The notes: a model not told the origin generated them from the letters alone. A DNA stretch of 64,000 nt from Halomonas jincaotanensis (GCF_018448785.1 NZ_JAHCLU010000004.1:124001-188000); one strand, 5' to 3'. Shown: positions 37,137 through 47,362, counted from the stretch's first letter. Program-made: numbers and translations.

Positions 37137-37177
37137 CGGCGATACGCCAGCGGCCACTGCAACGGCCAGGCGCCAGG

Positions 37178-37903
37178 TCAATTCTGCAGGCGAATGACCA
37201 GGGGTTCGATGCCCTGGGTCGTCATCAGATCCTGGGCGCGATTGAGTTCGCGGGTATCGTCGTAGGGGCCGACCTGGACGCGGTGCCAGGTCTCGTTGCC
37301 GCCTGCCTGGACTTCGCTGACGCGCGCCAGCAGGCCGAAATCGCTCAGTCGGCTCCTGAGCTGCTCGGCATCGCCGGACTCGCGGAAGGAGGCGGCCTGC
37401 AGCATGTAGCGATCTCCGGCGCCGATGGTCTGCGAGTCGGTCGAGGTGTCGTCAGCCGCTGTCTCGTCCTCGGGGCGCGCATTGGCTGCAATCACCTGCG
37501 CGATGGGATCGTCGACGGTCTCGGTCGTTGGCTCGGCCGGCGGTGCTGGAGCGCGGGCGGCCGTGTCGGGGAGTTCGCTGCGGGGCGCGATCACCTCGGA
37601 CTCCGGCAGCAGGGTATAGAACTCGAAGGTCGGCATCGGGGATTCTTCCGACGCCGAATCAGTCGTGGTATCGGGCGTGGCGGTCGGGTCATCCGCGGAG
37701 AAACGCGGCATCACCGTCGCCATGGGCGAGTCCTGCTCGTCCTGCCAGGGCGCCGACCCATGCTGATGCTGGGAGAGCAGAAAGCCTGCCACCAGGCCGG
37801 CCAGCGCCCACAGCCAGCCCGGGAAGGTGGGCCGTGACCGCGACGACGAGCGTCGCCGGCTGGTGGTGGCGCCGCGTTTCTTCGGAGTGGGACGAGTAGC
37901 CAT
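37178..37903 (-). CDS. SPOR-domain protein (FtsN-like)
   Basis: A 241-residue bitopic protein: a basic cytoplasmic N-terminus (PKKRGATTSRRRSSSRSRP), a membrane helix (PGWLWALAGLVAGFLL, about 28-43), a long Pro/Thr/Asp/Glu-rich periplasmic linker, and a C-terminal SPOR domain (YMLQAASFRESGDAEQLRSRLSDFG to VQVGPYDDTRELNRAQDLM). SPOR domains bind denuded septal peptidoglycan. It occupies the position of the FtsN-like gene between argS and hslV in related bacteria, and starts 3 bases after argS. Confidence 0.88.
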   Translation of the reverse strand: MATRPTPKKRGATTSRRRSSSRSRPTFPGWLWALAGLVAGFLLSQHQHGSAPWQDEQDSPMATVMPRFSADDPTATPDTTTDSASEESPMPTFEFYTLLPESEVIAPRSELPDTAARAPAPPAEPTTETVDDPIAQVIAANARPEDETAADDTSTDSQTIGAGDRYMLQAASFRESGDAEQLRSRLSDFGLLARVSEVQAGGNETWHRVQVGPYDDTRELNRAQDLMTTQGIEPLVIRLQN

Positions 37904-37906
37904 GAC

Positions 37907-39592
37907 TCACATCTCCTCGGGGGCGCCGACACCCATCAAATCGAGGCCGTTACGCAGCACCTGGCGTGTGGCCAGGCCCAGCCCCAGTCGGGCGTTGCGC
38001 AGGGCGTCATCCTCGACCATGACCTTCACGGCGTTATAACAGGTGTGGAAGTCGGCGGCGAGGGCGAGCAGGTGCTGGGCGATCTGCTGAGGTTCGCGAG
38101 ACGCGGCGGCATGCTCGACGACGCCGGGGTAGCGTGCCAGGCGGTTCATCAGGGCCTTTTCCTGCGGTTGATCGAGTTTGGCGAGATGGCTCACGGCCAT
38201 GGCGTGATCGAAGGCCATATTCCCGGCCTCGGCCTTGCGCAGCATGCTGCATACCCGGGCATGTGCATACTGGATGTAGTAGACCGGGTTGTCGTTGGAC
38301 TGCGAACGCGCCAGATCGATATCGAAGGTGAGCTGCGAGTCGGCGCGCCGCGCGGCGAGGAAGAAACGGGTGGCGTCGCGTCCCACTTCGTCGATCAAGT
38401 CGCGCACCGTGACGTAGCTGCCGGCGCGCTTGGAGAGCTTCACCTCGACACCCGAGCGCGTCACCATGACCATCTGGTGCAACACGTATTCCGGCCAGCC
38501 GGCGGGGATGCCGGTTTCCAGCGCCTGCAGGCCAGCCCGCACGCGGGTCACCGTTGAGTGATGGTCGGCACCCTGCTCGTTGATCACCTCGGTGAAACCG
38601 CGCTGCCACTTGTCCAGGTGATAGGCCACGTCGGGGAGGAAGTAGGTATAGCTGCCGTCGGACTTGCGCATCACCCGGTCCTTGTCGTCGCCGAAGTCGG
38701 TGGTGCGCAGCCAGATGGCGCCATTCTGCTCGTAGGTATGTCCCCCCGCGATCAGTTGTTCGACGGTGGCCTCGACCTTGCCGGATTCGTAGAGCGATGA
38801 CTCCAGATAGTAGATGTCGAATTCGACACCGAAGGCCTTGAGGTCGAGATCCTGCTCGCGGCGCAGCCAGGCGACGGCGAACGCCTGTATGGCCTCGAGG
38901 TCCTGTGGGTCGCCCTTGGCGGTCACGTGGCGGTCGTCGGCGTGCACCGTCTCACCGGCCAGGTAGGCGTTGGCGACATCGAGGATGTAGCCGCCACGAT
39001 ATCCATCGGCCGGCCAGTTCGCGTCATCGCTGTCGATGCCCTGGGCCCTCGCCTGCACGGAGAGGGCCAGGTTGGCGATCTGGGCGCCGGCATCGTTGTA
39101 GTAGAACTCGCGGGTCACGTCATGGCCGGTGGCTTCGAGCAAGCGGCATATGCAGTCGCCGATCGCCGCGCCGCGTCCGTGGCCGACGTGCAGCGGGCCG
39201 GTTGGGTTGGCAGAGACGAACTCCACCTGCACCTGGCGCCCACGGCCGGTGAGGCTGCGGCCATAGGCGTCGCCCGAGTCGAGCACGGTGCGCACGATCT
39301 GCGCCACGGCGTCGGTGGCAGCAAAGAAGTTAATAAAGCCTGGGCCGGCGATCTCCACCCGGCTCACGGCGTCGCTTTCCGGCAGGGCGGCGACCAGCAT
39401 CTCGGCAAGCTCACGCGGCTTGCGGCCCGCGGGCTTGGCGAGCATCAAGGCCAGGTTGGTGGCGTAGTCGCCGTGGGCCTTGTCCTTGGCTGGGTCGACC
39501 TTGATGGTTGGGGCGAGATCGGCGGGCAGAATGTCCTGGCGCTTGAGTTCGTTCAGGGCGCCTTCGAGCAGCGAGATGAGGGTGTCTTTCAT
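37907..39592 (-). CDS. argS: Arginyl-tRNA synthetase
   Basis: A 561-residue class I synthetase. The N-terminal Add1 domain begins [19 protein letters not shown]. The HIGH motif is in [16 protein letters not shown] and a KMSKS-like segment is [11 protein letters not shown]. The C-terminal anticodon domain ends with [16 protein letters not shown], as is typical for ArgS. Start 39592 is chosen from the family N-terminus; the frame stays open 45 codons upstream without similarity. No strong ribosome site is visible. Confidence 0.97.
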   Translation of the reverse strand: MKDTLISLLEGALNELKRQDILPADLAPTIKVDPAKDKAHGDYATNLALMLAKPAGRKPRELAEMLVAALPESDAVSRVEIAGPGFINFFAATDAVAQIVRTVLDSGDAYGRSLTGRGRQVQVEFVSANPTGPLHVGHGRGAAIGDCICRLLEATGHDVTREFYYNDAGAQIANLALSVQARAQGIDSDDANWPADGYRGGYILDVANAYLAGETVHADDRHVTAKGDPQDLEAIQAFAVAWLRREQDLDLKAFGVEFDIYYLESSLYESGKVEATVEQLIAGGHTYEQNGAIWLRTTDFGDDKDRVMRKSDGSYTYFLPDVAYHLDKWQRGFTEVINEQGADHHSTVTRVRAGLQALETGIPAGWPEYVLHQMVMVTRSGVEVKLSKRAGSYVTVRDLIDEVGRDATRFFLAARRADSQLTFDIDLARSQSNDNPVYYIQYAHARVCSMLRKAEAGNMAFDHAMAVSHLAKLDQPQEKALMNRLARYPGVVEHAAASREPQQIAQHLLALAADFHTCYNAVKVMVEDDALRNARLGLGLATRQVLRNGLDLMGVGAPEEM

Positions 39593-39690
39593 GAAGGATT
39601 CCGGTGTCCAGTGTCGCGGGTCGCGAAGAGGCCGCTTGGCAGTGCGGCGTATTATCGGCAATCGGGGCCGGGCTTTAAACCCTCCCGCTG

Positions 39691-41931
39691 TCAGCTCAGG
39701 GTCTGCGGATCGATATCCAGCGACCATCTCACCCGTCGCGCCTCGGGCGACGCCTCCAGCCAGGCGGTCAGCCAGGCGCCGGCCTCGTGGAGGCGGCTGC
39801 GGCGCTCGCTGGTAAGCATCAGCTGGGCATGATAGCGGTTCTGGCGGCGCTCCATGGGCGCGGGTACCGGCCCCAGGCAGCCGACCTTGAGCTCACGGGA
39901 CGCGAGCCATTGGCGCAGCGCCTCGGCCGCCTGATGGCCCAGGGCGCTGACCGCGTCCTCGCGAGGGCTTTCCAGGCGCAGCAGGGCGAGAAAACGGAAG
40001 GGCGGCAGGCCGGCGGCGCGCCGCTCCTCCAGCATTTGATCGGCCAGTGCCGCATAGCCCTGCTCGGCCAGCATCTGCAGATGCGGGTCGTCGCCGTGCA
40101 GGGTCTGCACCAGCACACGACCGGGGTGGTCGGCGCGCCCGGCCCGGCCGGCCACCTGGATCAGCAACTGAGCGCTCTGCTCCAGGGCGCGGAAATCGCT
40201 GGCGTAGAGTCCCGCATCGGCGTTGACCACCACCACCAGGGTGACATGGGGCAGATGGTGGCCCTTGGCGAGCATCTGGGTACCCACCAACAGGCAGGGT
40301 TCGCCGCGGCGCAGCTCGGCCAGCACCTGTTCGAAGGCGTCGCGGCGACGCGTGCTGTCGCGGTCGATGCGATGCACCGGCACCTTGGGAAAGAGGCCGG
40401 CAAGCGTCTCCTCGGTGCGCTCGGTGCCGCTGCCCAGTGGGCGCAGGTCGATGCTGGCGCACTTGGGGCAGGCCTCGGGCAGGGCGCGCCGCCGGTCGCA
40501 GTGGTGGCAGGCCAGCAGGGGCGGCTGACGGTGCAGGGTCATGCGGGCGTCGCAGTGGTCGCATTCGGCGAGCCAGCCGCAGGCGTGGCAGGCCAGCGTC
40601 GGGGCGAAGCCGCGGCGGTTGATGAACACCAGGACCTGATGCCCGGCCGCCAGTGTCTCGCCGATGGTCTCGATGACCGGTGGGATCAGCCCGCCTTGGC
40701 GGGGCCTGCCACGCATGTCGATCAGCTCCAGCCGCGCCGGGGCATGGCGGCTGGCGCGTTGGGTCAGGGTGAGGTGGCGCCAGTCGCCGTTGCGGGCCCG
40801 TGAAAGGCTCTCGAGCGATGGCGTGGCGCTGCCCAGTATCAGCGGGATGGCGTGTCGATGGGCACGCGCCACGGCAAGATCGCGGGCGTGGTAGCGCAGG
40901 CCGTCCTGCTGCTTGAAGGAGCCGTCATGCTCTTCATCGACGATGATCACCCCGGGGCGCGCCAGGGGGGTGAAGATCGCCGAGCGGGTGCCGATGACGA
41001 TAGGCGCTCGCCCGCTCGCCGCGGCCGCCCAGGCATCGAGGCGCTCGTGGTCGCTAAGCCCCGAGTGCAGCGCCACGACCGAGACGCGAAAACGTTGGCG
41101 AAAACGCGCCAGGGTCTGGGGGGTGAGGCCGATCTCGGGCACCAGCACCAGCGCCTGACGGCCCTGGCCGACCACGGCTTCGATCAGTTGCAGGTAGACC
41201 TCGGTCTTGCCGCTACCCGTCACGCCTTCCAGCAGGCAGGGGTGATAGCGGTCAAGGCCTTCATGGAGCGCGGCCAGCGCCACGCTCTGCTCGCCATTAA
41301 GGGGCATGGCTGGCTCGGCGAGCCGAGGGCCGGCGCTATCCGCTCGGTGGGCGGTGACCGGCTCATCAACGCGGCTGAGCAAGCCCTTGTCGACCAGTGC
41401 GCGCAGCTGCTCGCGGGTGAACGACTGGGCGAGGATCGCCTGTGTACCCAGGCCATGCGGGTGCTGAGTCAGCATTGCCAGAAGCGCCGCCTGACGCGGT
41501 GCGCGCGCAAGCTCGGAGGCGTCGACTACCTGCCCGGCGGCGGTGAGCTGCCAGCGTTCCCGCGTGCGGGCGGTCAAGGGACGGCCCTGGCGCAGCAGAA
41601 CCGGCATCGCCTGGTGCAGGGTGTCGCCCAGCGGATGCTGGTAGTAACGCGCAGTGAAATGGCATAGCCATAGCCAGTCCGCTGGCAAGGGGACGGGGTC
41701 GAGGCAGGCCTCGATGGGCTTCAGTTCTTTCAGCGGCAGCTCGCTATCATCGCGACATTCGATCACCACGCCGACGAGTTGACGCCTGCCGAAGGACACG
41801 CGAACGCGAAAGCCGGGCTGCCAGCCGCCACTGGGCGCCTCGCCGTAGGGGCGATAGTCGAACAGCCGACGCAGCGGCGACGGAATGGCAATGCCCAGCA
41901 CGCGTGGTGCTGGATAAGGGGTATGTGGCAA
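39691..41931 (-). CDS. priA: Primosomal replication protein N' (PriA helicase)
   Basis: A 746-residue SF2 helicase that restarts collapsed replication forks. N-terminal DNA-binding domain ([16 protein letters not shown]), Walker [16 protein letters not shown] box [16 protein letters not shown], and eight Cys in two zinc clusters ([34 protein letters not shown]). The start appears to be TTG at 41931, 4 bases after GGAGG; no suitable in-frame ATG is nearby. Divergent from rpmE. Confidence 0.95.
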   Translation of the reverse strand: MPHTPYPAPRVLGIAIPSPLRRLFDYRPYGEAPSGGWQPGFRVRVSFGRRQLVGVVIECRDDSELPLKELKPIEACLDPVPLPADWLWLCHFTARYYQHPLGDTLHQAMPVLLRQGRPLTARTRERWQLTAAGQVVDASELARAPRQAALLAMLTQHPHGLGTQAILAQSFTREQLRALVDKGLLSRVDEPVTAHRADSAGPRLAEPAMPLNGEQSVALAALHEGLDRYHPCLLEGVTGSGKTEVYLQLIEAVVGQGRQALVLVPEIGLTPQTLARFRQRFRVSVVALHSGLSDHERLDAWAAAASGRAPIVIGTRSAIFTPLARPGVIIVDEEHDGSFKQQDGLRYHARDLAVARAHRHAIPLILGSATPSLESLSRARNGDWRHLTLTQRASRHAPARLELIDMRGRPRQGGLIPPVIETIGETLAAGHQVLVFINRRGFAPTLACHACGWLAECDHCDARMTLHRQPPLLACHHCDRRRALPEACPKCASIDLRPLGSGTERTEETLAGLFPKVPVHRIDRDSTRRRDAFEQVLAELRRGEPCLLVGTQMLAKGHHLPHVTLVVVVNADAGLYASDFRALEQSAQLLIQVAGRAGRADHPGRVLVQTLHGDDPHLQMLAEQGYAALADQMLEERRAAGLPPFRFLALLRLESPREDAVSALGHQAAEALRQWLASRELKVGCLGPVPAPMERRQNRYHAQLMLTSERRSRLHEAGAWLTAWLEASPEARRVRWSLDIDPQTLS

Positions 41932-42054
41932 TTGGCCTCCGGCGGCGGACCTGCTAAAATGCTGCGCCTCCCTCGGGTACGCGAGCGGTAAAGCACGCGC
42001 GAGTACGCAAGAAGAAAGTACGCCAGAAAAAAGGGCAGGGGGAGAAAACCGGTT

Positions 42055-42097
42055 CGCATGTACGGTTCACGGACAACCGATAGTCAACCCGTATGCG
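42055..42097 (+). promoter_or_regulatory. Stem-loop in the rpmE leader, possible L31 autoregulatory site
   Basis: CGCATGTACGGTT (42055-42067) pairs with AACCCGTATGCG (42086-42097) with a small bulge, about 50 bases before rpmE. Autoregulatory leaders for L31 are known in several bacterial groups including Gammaproteobacteria; I cannot tell from this sequence whether it matches that model. Confidence 0.4.
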
Positions 42098-42146
42098 GTG
42101 CCTGGCAGACGATCAGGTGGCGGCATACCGCTCCATGAGGCTCAAG

Positions 42147-42362
42147 ATGAAACAAGCTATCCATCCGAATTACAAGACGGTCAACGCGACCTGTTCCTGT
42201 GGCGCCACCTTCGAAGTGGGCTCCACCTCCAACCACGATTTCTCTCTGGACGTCTGCTCGCAGTGCCACCCCTTCTATACCGGCAAGCAGAAGCAGGCGA
42301 CCACCGGTGGTCGCGTCGAGCGCTTCAACAAGCGTTTCGGTGCGGCCGTCAAACGAGGCTGA
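42147..42362 (+). CDS. rpmE: 50S ribosomal protein L31 (zinc-binding form)
   Basis: A 71-residue L31 with the C+ zinc motif: Cys16 and Cys18 (CSC) and Cys37 and Cys40 (CSQC). It starts [20 protein letters not shown] with GAGG 7 bases upstream. Longer in-frame starts before 42147 have no family similarity. This zinc form is replaced in many bacteria by a paralogue under zinc shortage; no paralogue is in the window. Confidence 0.97.
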   Translation: MKQAIHPNYKTVNATCSCGATFEVGSTSNHDFSLDVCSQCHPFYTGKQKQATTGGRVERFNKRFGAAVKRG

Positions 42363-42408
42363 TAAGGCGTCGCGAAGCGTGTGCCCTATCGTCGCCATCG
42401 CTTGCACG

Positions 42409-42436
42409 AGACCCGCCACCGGCGGGTCTTCTTGTT
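42409..42436 (+). terminator. Rho-independent terminator of rpmE
   Basis: AGACCCGCC (42409-42417) and GGCGGGTCT (42421-42429) form a 9-base stem with a 3-base loop, followed by TCTTGTTT. Confidence 0.85.
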
Positions 42437-42542
42437 TCAGGCCGTTCGGGTATCGTCATGCGAAAGGCACCTTGTGTCATACTTGATGCGTAACCCTGCT
42501 TGGGTTTCCCGCCTGCGCAATGCTGGCGAAAAATCGCCTTCG

Positions 42543-42569
42543 TTGAGAAATGGAAACATTTTCTATACT
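42543..42569 (+). promoter_or_regulatory. Promoter candidate for maeB
   Basis: TTGAGA (42543-42548) and TATACT (42564-42569) are 15 bases apart, slightly short. It lies about 40 bases before the ATG and downstream of the rpmE terminator. Confidence 0.45.
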
Positions 42570-42607
42570 CTGGCTTCACCTTTGCCACTGCATATCGGAC
42601 CTTCCGC

Positions 42608-43876
42608 ATGACTGACGCAAGAAAGGCCGCATTGGACTATCACGCCAAGCCGATCCCCGGAAAACTCTCGGTGGAGCTGACAAAGCCCACGGCCACGGCC
42701 CGGGACCTTTCCCTGGCCTACAGCCCCGGTGTCGCCGAGCCGGTGCGCGAGATCGCCCGCGATCCCGAGAACGCTTACCGCTATACCGGCAAGGGAAACC
42801 TGGTGGCGGTCATTTCTGACGGCAGTGCCATCCTCGGTCTCGGCAACCTGGGACCGCTGGCCAGCAAGCCGGTGATGGAAGGCAAGGGAGTGCTGTTCAA
42901 GCGGTTTGCCGGTATCAACTCGGTGGATATCGAGGTCAATGCCGAGAGTCCGCAGGCCTTCATCGATACCGTGGCGCGCATCGCCGATACCTGGGGCGGG
43001 ATCAATCTCGAGGACATCAAGGCGCCCGAGTGCTTCGAGATCGAGCAGGCGCTCATCGAGCAGTGCAGCATTCCGGTCTTTCACGACGACCAGCATGGCA
43101 CGGCTATCGTCACCGTTGCGGGAATGCTCAATGCGCTGGAGATCGCCGGCAAGTCACTGGACAGCGCCCGCATCGTCTGCCTCGGCGCCGGCGCCGCGGC
43201 GATCGCCTGCATGAAGCTGCTGGTATGCTGCGGCGCGCATGCCGACAATATCGTGATGCTCGACCGCAAGGGGGTTATCCACGCCGGCAGGACGGATCTC
43301 AATCAGTACAAGGCGATGTTTGCCATGCAGACCGATCATCGTACGCTTGCCGATGCCATCGATGGCGCGGACGTCTTCATCGGCCTCTCGGGCCCGGGCC
43401 TGATGACCGCCGAGCATATGCGCAAGATGGCGCCCAACCCGGTGGTATTCGCTTGTACCAATCCAGATCCGGAAATTCATCCCGCCGTGGCACGCGAGGC
43501 GCGACCGGACGTGATCATGGCGACCGGTCGTTCCGATTATCCCAATCAGGTCAACAATGTGCTGGGCTTTCCCTTCATCTTCCGTGGGGCCCTCGATGTA
43601 CGGGCGACGCGGATCAACGAAGAGATGAAAGTGGCGGCCGTACATGCACTCAAGGACCTGGCGCGTGAGCCGGTACCTGCCGAGGTGCTCGAGGCCTACG
43701 AGATGCAGGGCATGCGTTTCGGCCCCGACTACATTATTCCCACGCCGGTGGATGTGAGGCTGCTCGACAGGGTGTCCTCGGCCGTTGCCCAGGCCGCGGT
43801 AGACTCCGGCGTGGCGCGCAAGCCCTATCCGACGCACTATCCGCTCAGAACGGTGGATGACGTCTACGGCGGCTGA
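42608..43876 (+). CDS. maeB: NADP-dependent malic enzyme, short form
   Basis: Oxidatively decarboxylates malate to pyruvate with reduction of NAD(P). At 422 residues it has only the malic enzyme N- and C-domains and lacks the phosphotransacetylase-like C-terminal domain of E. coli MaeB (759 residues). Visible segments include SLAYSPGVAEP, VAVISDGSAILGLGNLGPLASKPVMEGK, NLEDIKAPECFEIE, the HDDQHGTAIV metal site and the nucleotide-binding LGAGAAAIACMKLL. Cofactor preference is by family and not certain. Confidence 0.93.
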   Translation: MTDARKAALDYHAKPIPGKLSVELTKPTATARDLSLAYSPGVAEPVREIARDPENAYRYTGKGNLVAVISDGSAILGLGNLGPLASKPVMEGKGVLFKRFAGINSVDIEVNAESPQAFIDTVARIADTWGGINLEDIKAPECFEIEQALIEQCSIPVFHDDQHGTAIVTVAGMLNALEIAGKSLDSARIVCLGAGAAAIACMKLLVCCGAHADNIVMLDRKGVIHAGRTDLNQYKAMFAMQTDHRTLADAIDGADVFIGLSGPGLMTAEHMRKMAPNPVVFACTNPDPEIHPAVAREARPDVIMATGRSDYPNQVNNVLGFPFIFRGALDVRATRINEEMKVAAVHALKDLAREPVPAEVLEAYEMQGMRFGPDYIIPTPVDVRLLDRVSSAVAQAAVDSGVARKPYPTHYPLRTVDDVYGG

Positions 43877-43902
43877 GCCCTGACGCGACGCGATTGACCT
43901 TG

Positions 43903-43934
43903 AAAACGCCGCCTCCGGTTTAGGGGGCGGCATC
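43903..43934. terminator. Bidirectional terminator between maeB and the DUF481 gene
   Basis: GCCGCC (43908-43913) and GGCGGC (43926-43931), with further CC/GG pairs inside, preceded by AAAAC on the left; read on the minus strand the stem is followed by GTTTTC, which suits the DUF481 gene. Confidence 0.65.
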
Positions 43935-43956
43935 ATCATGTCTAGGCTGACTGGCA

Positions 43957-44721
43957 CTACCAGCTGTACAGCAGCGAGAAGCTGGTGGTCTGATCGGTGT
44001 GGGCATCGGCACTGTCAGGTGGGTTGGTATTATCCTTGATTTCGTGCGAGAGCTTCAGCGCCAGGTGCGAGTTGATCCGGGCCGTGAGGGACGAGAGCGA
44101 GCGTGATGTCACGTTCGCGCTGGTCCCTTCTACCGAGAGTTCCTGTTCCACGCTGGAATGTTCCGAGAAGGCCCATTCATAGGCCAGGGCGCCGTAGCCC
44201 ACACCACGAAACTCACGCTGCCCCTCATCAAGACGGTCATGGCGGAAGCCCAGGCCGCTCTCGAGCGAGAGCAGTTGGCGCTCGCTATCGATCAGGTCGC
44301 GACCATAGCCGCCAATGGCCGTTGCCTGCTGGTCGTAACCGCTGAATCGGTCCTTTTCCCAGCGAGCGAAGCCGAATGCATAGTGCGGGCCATCGAGTTC
44401 GTAGCGTTCGCGACCGGCGACAATGTACTGTTCGGCGCTGGTCCCGCCGTTGCGGGAGACGTTGCGCACTTCGCCGCGCAGGGTGTGGGTCCAGTCGCCG
44501 GTCAGCCAGGTCAATCGACCCTTGCCGATGAGGGTTTGGCTGTTGGTATTGCCGGAGAGGTGAGTGAAACCCAGTTCAACGTCTCCGGTGAAGCTGGCGG
44601 CATCCTCTCCGGGGGGTGGTGGGGCATAGAACGGATACGCGTGTGCTCTGCCGGCGATGACCGCAAGGGCGCACAAGGACAGCCACGCGAACATCGAGTG
44701 GCGTATTTCAGGGTGAGGCAT
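43957..44721 (-). CDS. DUF481 family outer-membrane beta-barrel protein
   Basis: A 254-residue protein with a signal peptide (FAWLSLCALAVIAGRAHA, cleavage near residue 28) and alternating strands ending in the aromatic outer-membrane signature LLYSW. Typical DUF481 stretches are GDVELGFTHLSGNTNSQTLIGKGRLTW and SLESGLGFRHDRL. It probably forms a salt-related or general outer-membrane barrel, as in the YdiY group; function unknown. Confidence 0.85.
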   Translation of the reverse strand: MPHPEIRHSMFAWLSLCALAVIAGRAHAYPFYAPPPPGEDAASFTGDVELGFTHLSGNTNSQTLIGKGRLTWLTGDWTHTLRGEVRNVSRNGGTSAEQYIVAGRERYELDGPHYAFGFARWEKDRFSGYDQQATAIGGYGRDLIDSERQLLSLESGLGFRHDRLDEGQREFRGVGYGALAYEWAFSEHSSVEQELSVEGTSANVTSRSLSSLTARINSHLALKLSHEIKDNTNPPDSADAHTDQTTSFSLLYSW

Positions 44722-44782
44722 GTCAGCTTCCCGGTTGACCGGTAATCAACTCGTGTGACGTGTTCGGCGATGAGAGGAGAAC

Positions 44783-44801
44783 GGCGGCATTCCTTGCCGC
44801 C
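44783..44801 (-). terminator. Possible terminator of mrcA
   Basis: GGCGGCA and TGCCGCC form a 7-base perfect stem with a 5-base loop 9 bases beyond the mrcA stop; the tract that follows on the minus strand is GTTCTCC, only partly T-rich. Confidence 0.5.
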
Positions 44802-44809
44802 GGGGGACG

Positions 44810-47362
44810 CTAGAAGATGGCTTCGTAGTTGCCGGTACCCTCAGAGCCGCTCTGTTGCTCGACCTCCCTGTCGACGCGGCGCGACTCGTAGTCGGGCAGG
44901 TAGTCGGTATGAAATATCTCCTGCATGCCACCGCCCTGGTTATCGTCGAGGCGACGTCCGGTGCGAGGGTCGATACGGGCGCTGACGATCTCCTCGGGCG
45001 CTTCTGGCATGGCCAGCGGACGATCCTCGAGTGCTGTGCCCATGAAATCCATCCAGATGGGCAGGGCGGCACTGCCGCCATACTCGGCGATGGTCTCGTT
45101 GTTGTCCTTGCCGACCCAGACGGTGGTCACCAGGTCGCTGTTGTAACCGGCAAACCAGGCGTCGCGATAATCGTTGGTGGTGCCCGTCTTGCCGACGATG
45201 TCATCGCGATTCAAGGCCATTGCCGCGCGGCCGGTGCCGTTCTCGATCACGTCGCGCAGCATGTCGCGCAGGATGAACACCGCACTGGGATCGGCGACAC
45301 GAGGCGCTATGGGGTAGGTGCGGCCGTTGATTTCCACTTGATCCTGGCCTTCGGGGCAATCACGACAAGCGACCATCGGTGTGGCTTCGTCCAAGACGTT
45401 GTCTTCCTCGCTACGGCTGATGCGCTGGATAAACCAGGGCGAGACCTGAAAGCCGCCATTGGCCAGTACCGCATAGGCATTGGTCATTTCCAGCGGTGTC
45501 AGTCCGGCACTGCCCAACGCCAGGGAGAGCCCGCGTGGGAGACGATTCTCGGCGAAGCCGAAGCCTGCCAGGAAATCGATGGTAGCGTCCAGGCCGACCT
45601 GCTGGAGCACGCGGATGGTGACAAGGTTGCGCGAGCGGGCCAGCGCCTCCCGTAGCCGGATGGGGCCCAGGAAGTCCCCGCTCGAGTTGACCGGTCGCCA
45701 GAGTTCGTTGCTGCCATCCTGCTGCACTACCGGCGCATCGTTGACTACGCTGGCAGCCGTCATCATGCCGCCGTCCAGGGCCGCCAGGTAGATGAAAGGC
45801 TTAAAGATCGAGCCGGACTGGCGCTGTGCCTGCACTGCCCGGTTAAACTTGCTGGCCTCGAAGCTGAACCCGCCCTGCAAGGCAAGGATGGCCCCGGTAT
45901 CGGGCTCCATGACCACCAGCGAGCCTTCGGCATCCGGGCGCTGGGAAAGTCGATAACTTTCGTCCTCGTCCTCGTCCTCGTCCTCGTTTCGCTCGAGAAT
46001 GCGTACCAGGTCGCCCGGCGCGGCGATCTCGGCGGCGGTGCCCGGCTCAGGACCACGAGAGCGTGGCCCGCGATAGGCGCGGGCCCAACTGAGCCCCTCC
46101 CAGTCGAGCGTATGCAGCTCGCCACCGCGGGCCATGACCTGCATCTCGCGGCCTTCGGCGGCGACCACGATGGCGGGTTCCAGCGGACCGAGGGAAGGCG
46201 TGCGCTCCAGCACCTGTAGCCAGTTGCTGACATCCCCCTCGATGCCCTCTACCTCCGTCTGGCTACTGGCGGCCGCGCGCCTGGCGGTTTCCATCACCTC
46301 GGGGGATTCGCTGAGTTCCTCCTCAAGCCCTTCGCGTTCTGTACGATCCTGGGCCTCCACTAGGCTTTGGGGAATGTCCTGTTCTTCGGGCCCGCGCCAG
46401 CCGTGTCGGGTATCGTAGGCGATCAGGCCATCGGCGAGTGCGCGCCGCGCATAGGGCTGAAGCTCGCTGTCCAGGGTGGTATGGATCTGATAACCGCCAG
46501 TATAGGCCGCCTCTGTGCCAAAGCGCTCGACGGCGAACTGGCGCGCCATCTCGGCGACGTAATCGGCCTCGACTTCGGTCCGGGCGACATAGCGGCGCGC
46601 GGTTATCGGCGCCTGGACGGCCTCCTCATAGGTCGGCGAGTCGATATAGCCCTGTTCACGCATGCGAAACAGGATCCAGTTGCGTCGGATCAGCGAGCGC
46701 TCGGGGTTGGCCAGCGGATTGAAGGTCGAGGGAGCCTTTGGCAGGCCAGCGATCATCGCCGTCTCAGCCAGTGTCAGTTCCTCGAGAGGGCGGCTGTAGT
46801 AGGTTTCCGCCGCCGCAGCGATGCCGTAGGCGCGATTGCCGAGAAAGATTTTGTTGACGTAGAGCTCGAGGATTTCCTCCTTGGTAAGAATCTGCTCCAT
46901 CTGCAGTGCCAGCAGGATCTCGCGGATCTTGCGAGTGAATGTCTGTTCCAGGGTGAGGAGATAGTTTCGCGCTACCTGCATGGTGATGGTCGAGCCGCCG
47001 GAGCGAATGTCACCGCCACTGGACGCCAGTTCCACCGCGGCCCGCACCAGGGCCTTGGGCTCGACACCGCGATGATCGAAGTAGCCGGCATCCTCGGCCG
47101 ACAGCAGGGCGTGAATCATTTCTTCGGGGATCTGCTCGTACTCAATAGGCATGCGCCGTTCATTACCGTACTCGCCGATCAGCTTGCCGTCCCGGGTAAA
47201 AATGCGCAGAGGCGTATGCAGTTCGAAATCCTGTAGCTGGCGCACATCGGGCAGGCCGGGGGCGAAGTAAAGCCCGGCGCCGACGACCCCCAGGCCGGCG
47301 GCGGCGATCAACGAGATCACCAGCCACACGGCCGAAAGGATCAGTGTTCTGAGATACTTCAT
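44810..47362 (-). CDS. mrcA: Penicillin-binding protein 1A (transglycosylase/transpeptidase)
   Basis: An 850-residue bifunctional peptidoglycan synthase. N-terminal membrane anchor (about 7-33), glycosyltransferase domain with catalytic Glu90 in SAEDAGYFDHRG, OB-like domain, and transpeptidase with Ser518-x-x-Lys521 (GSIFKPF), SRN and KTGTT motifs. An acidic tract from Glu460 to Glu468 (EDEDEDEDE) is encoded by a GAGGAC-type hexamer repeat inside the OB-like region. Divergent from pilM, the standard arrangement in Pseudomonas-like genomes. Confidence 0.97.
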   Translation of the reverse strand: MKYLRTLILSAVWLVISLIAAAGLGVVGAGLYFAPGLPDVRQLQDFELHTPLRIFTRDGKLIGEYGNERRMPIEYEQIPEEMIHALLSAEDAGYFDHRGVEPKALVRAAVELASSGGDIRSGGSTITMQVARNYLLTLEQTFTRKIREILLALQMEQILTKEEILELYVNKIFLGNRAYGIAAAAETYYSRPLEELTLAETAMIAGLPKAPSTFNPLANPERSLIRRNWILFRMREQGYIDSPTYEEAVQAPITARRYVARTEVEADYVAEMARQFAVERFGTEAAYTGGYQIHTTLDSELQPYARRALADGLIAYDTRHGWRGPEEQDIPQSLVEAQDRTEREGLEEELSESPEVMETARRAAASSQTEVEGIEGDVSNWLQVLERTPSLGPLEPAIVVAAEGREMQVMARGGELHTLDWEGLSWARAYRGPRSRGPEPGTAAEIAAPGDLVRILERNEDEDEDEDESYRLSQRPDAEGSLVVMEPDTGAILALQGGFSFEASKFNRAVQAQRQSGSIFKPFIYLAALDGGMMTAASVVNDAPVVQQDGSNELWRPVNSSGDFLGPIRLREALARSRNLVTIRVLQQVGLDATIDFLAGFGFAENRLPRGLSLALGSAGLTPLEMTNAYAVLANGGFQVSPWFIQRISRSEEDNVLDEATPMVACRDCPEGQDQVEINGRTYPIAPRVADPSAVFILRDMLRDVIENGTGRAAMALNRDDIVGKTGTTNDYRDAWFAGYNSDLVTTVWVGKDNNETIAEYGGSAALPIWMDFMGTALEDRPLAMPEAPEEIVSARIDPRTGRRLDDNQGGGMQEIFHTDYLPDYESRRVDREVEQQSGSEGTGNYEAIF
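45961..45987. repeat. Hexanucleotide repeat inside mrcA
   Basis: CGTCCT repeats about four and a half times on the plus strand (GAGGAC/AGGACG on the coding strand), encoding alternating Glu-Asp. Six bases per unit keeps the reading frame whatever the copy number. Confidence 0.85.

Noticed and set aside
42050-42070. CGCATGTACGGTTC resembles a stretch near the 3' part of group II introns
   Set aside because: The complementary strand order and the domain V and VI sequences are not present; more simply explained as part of the rpmE leader stem.
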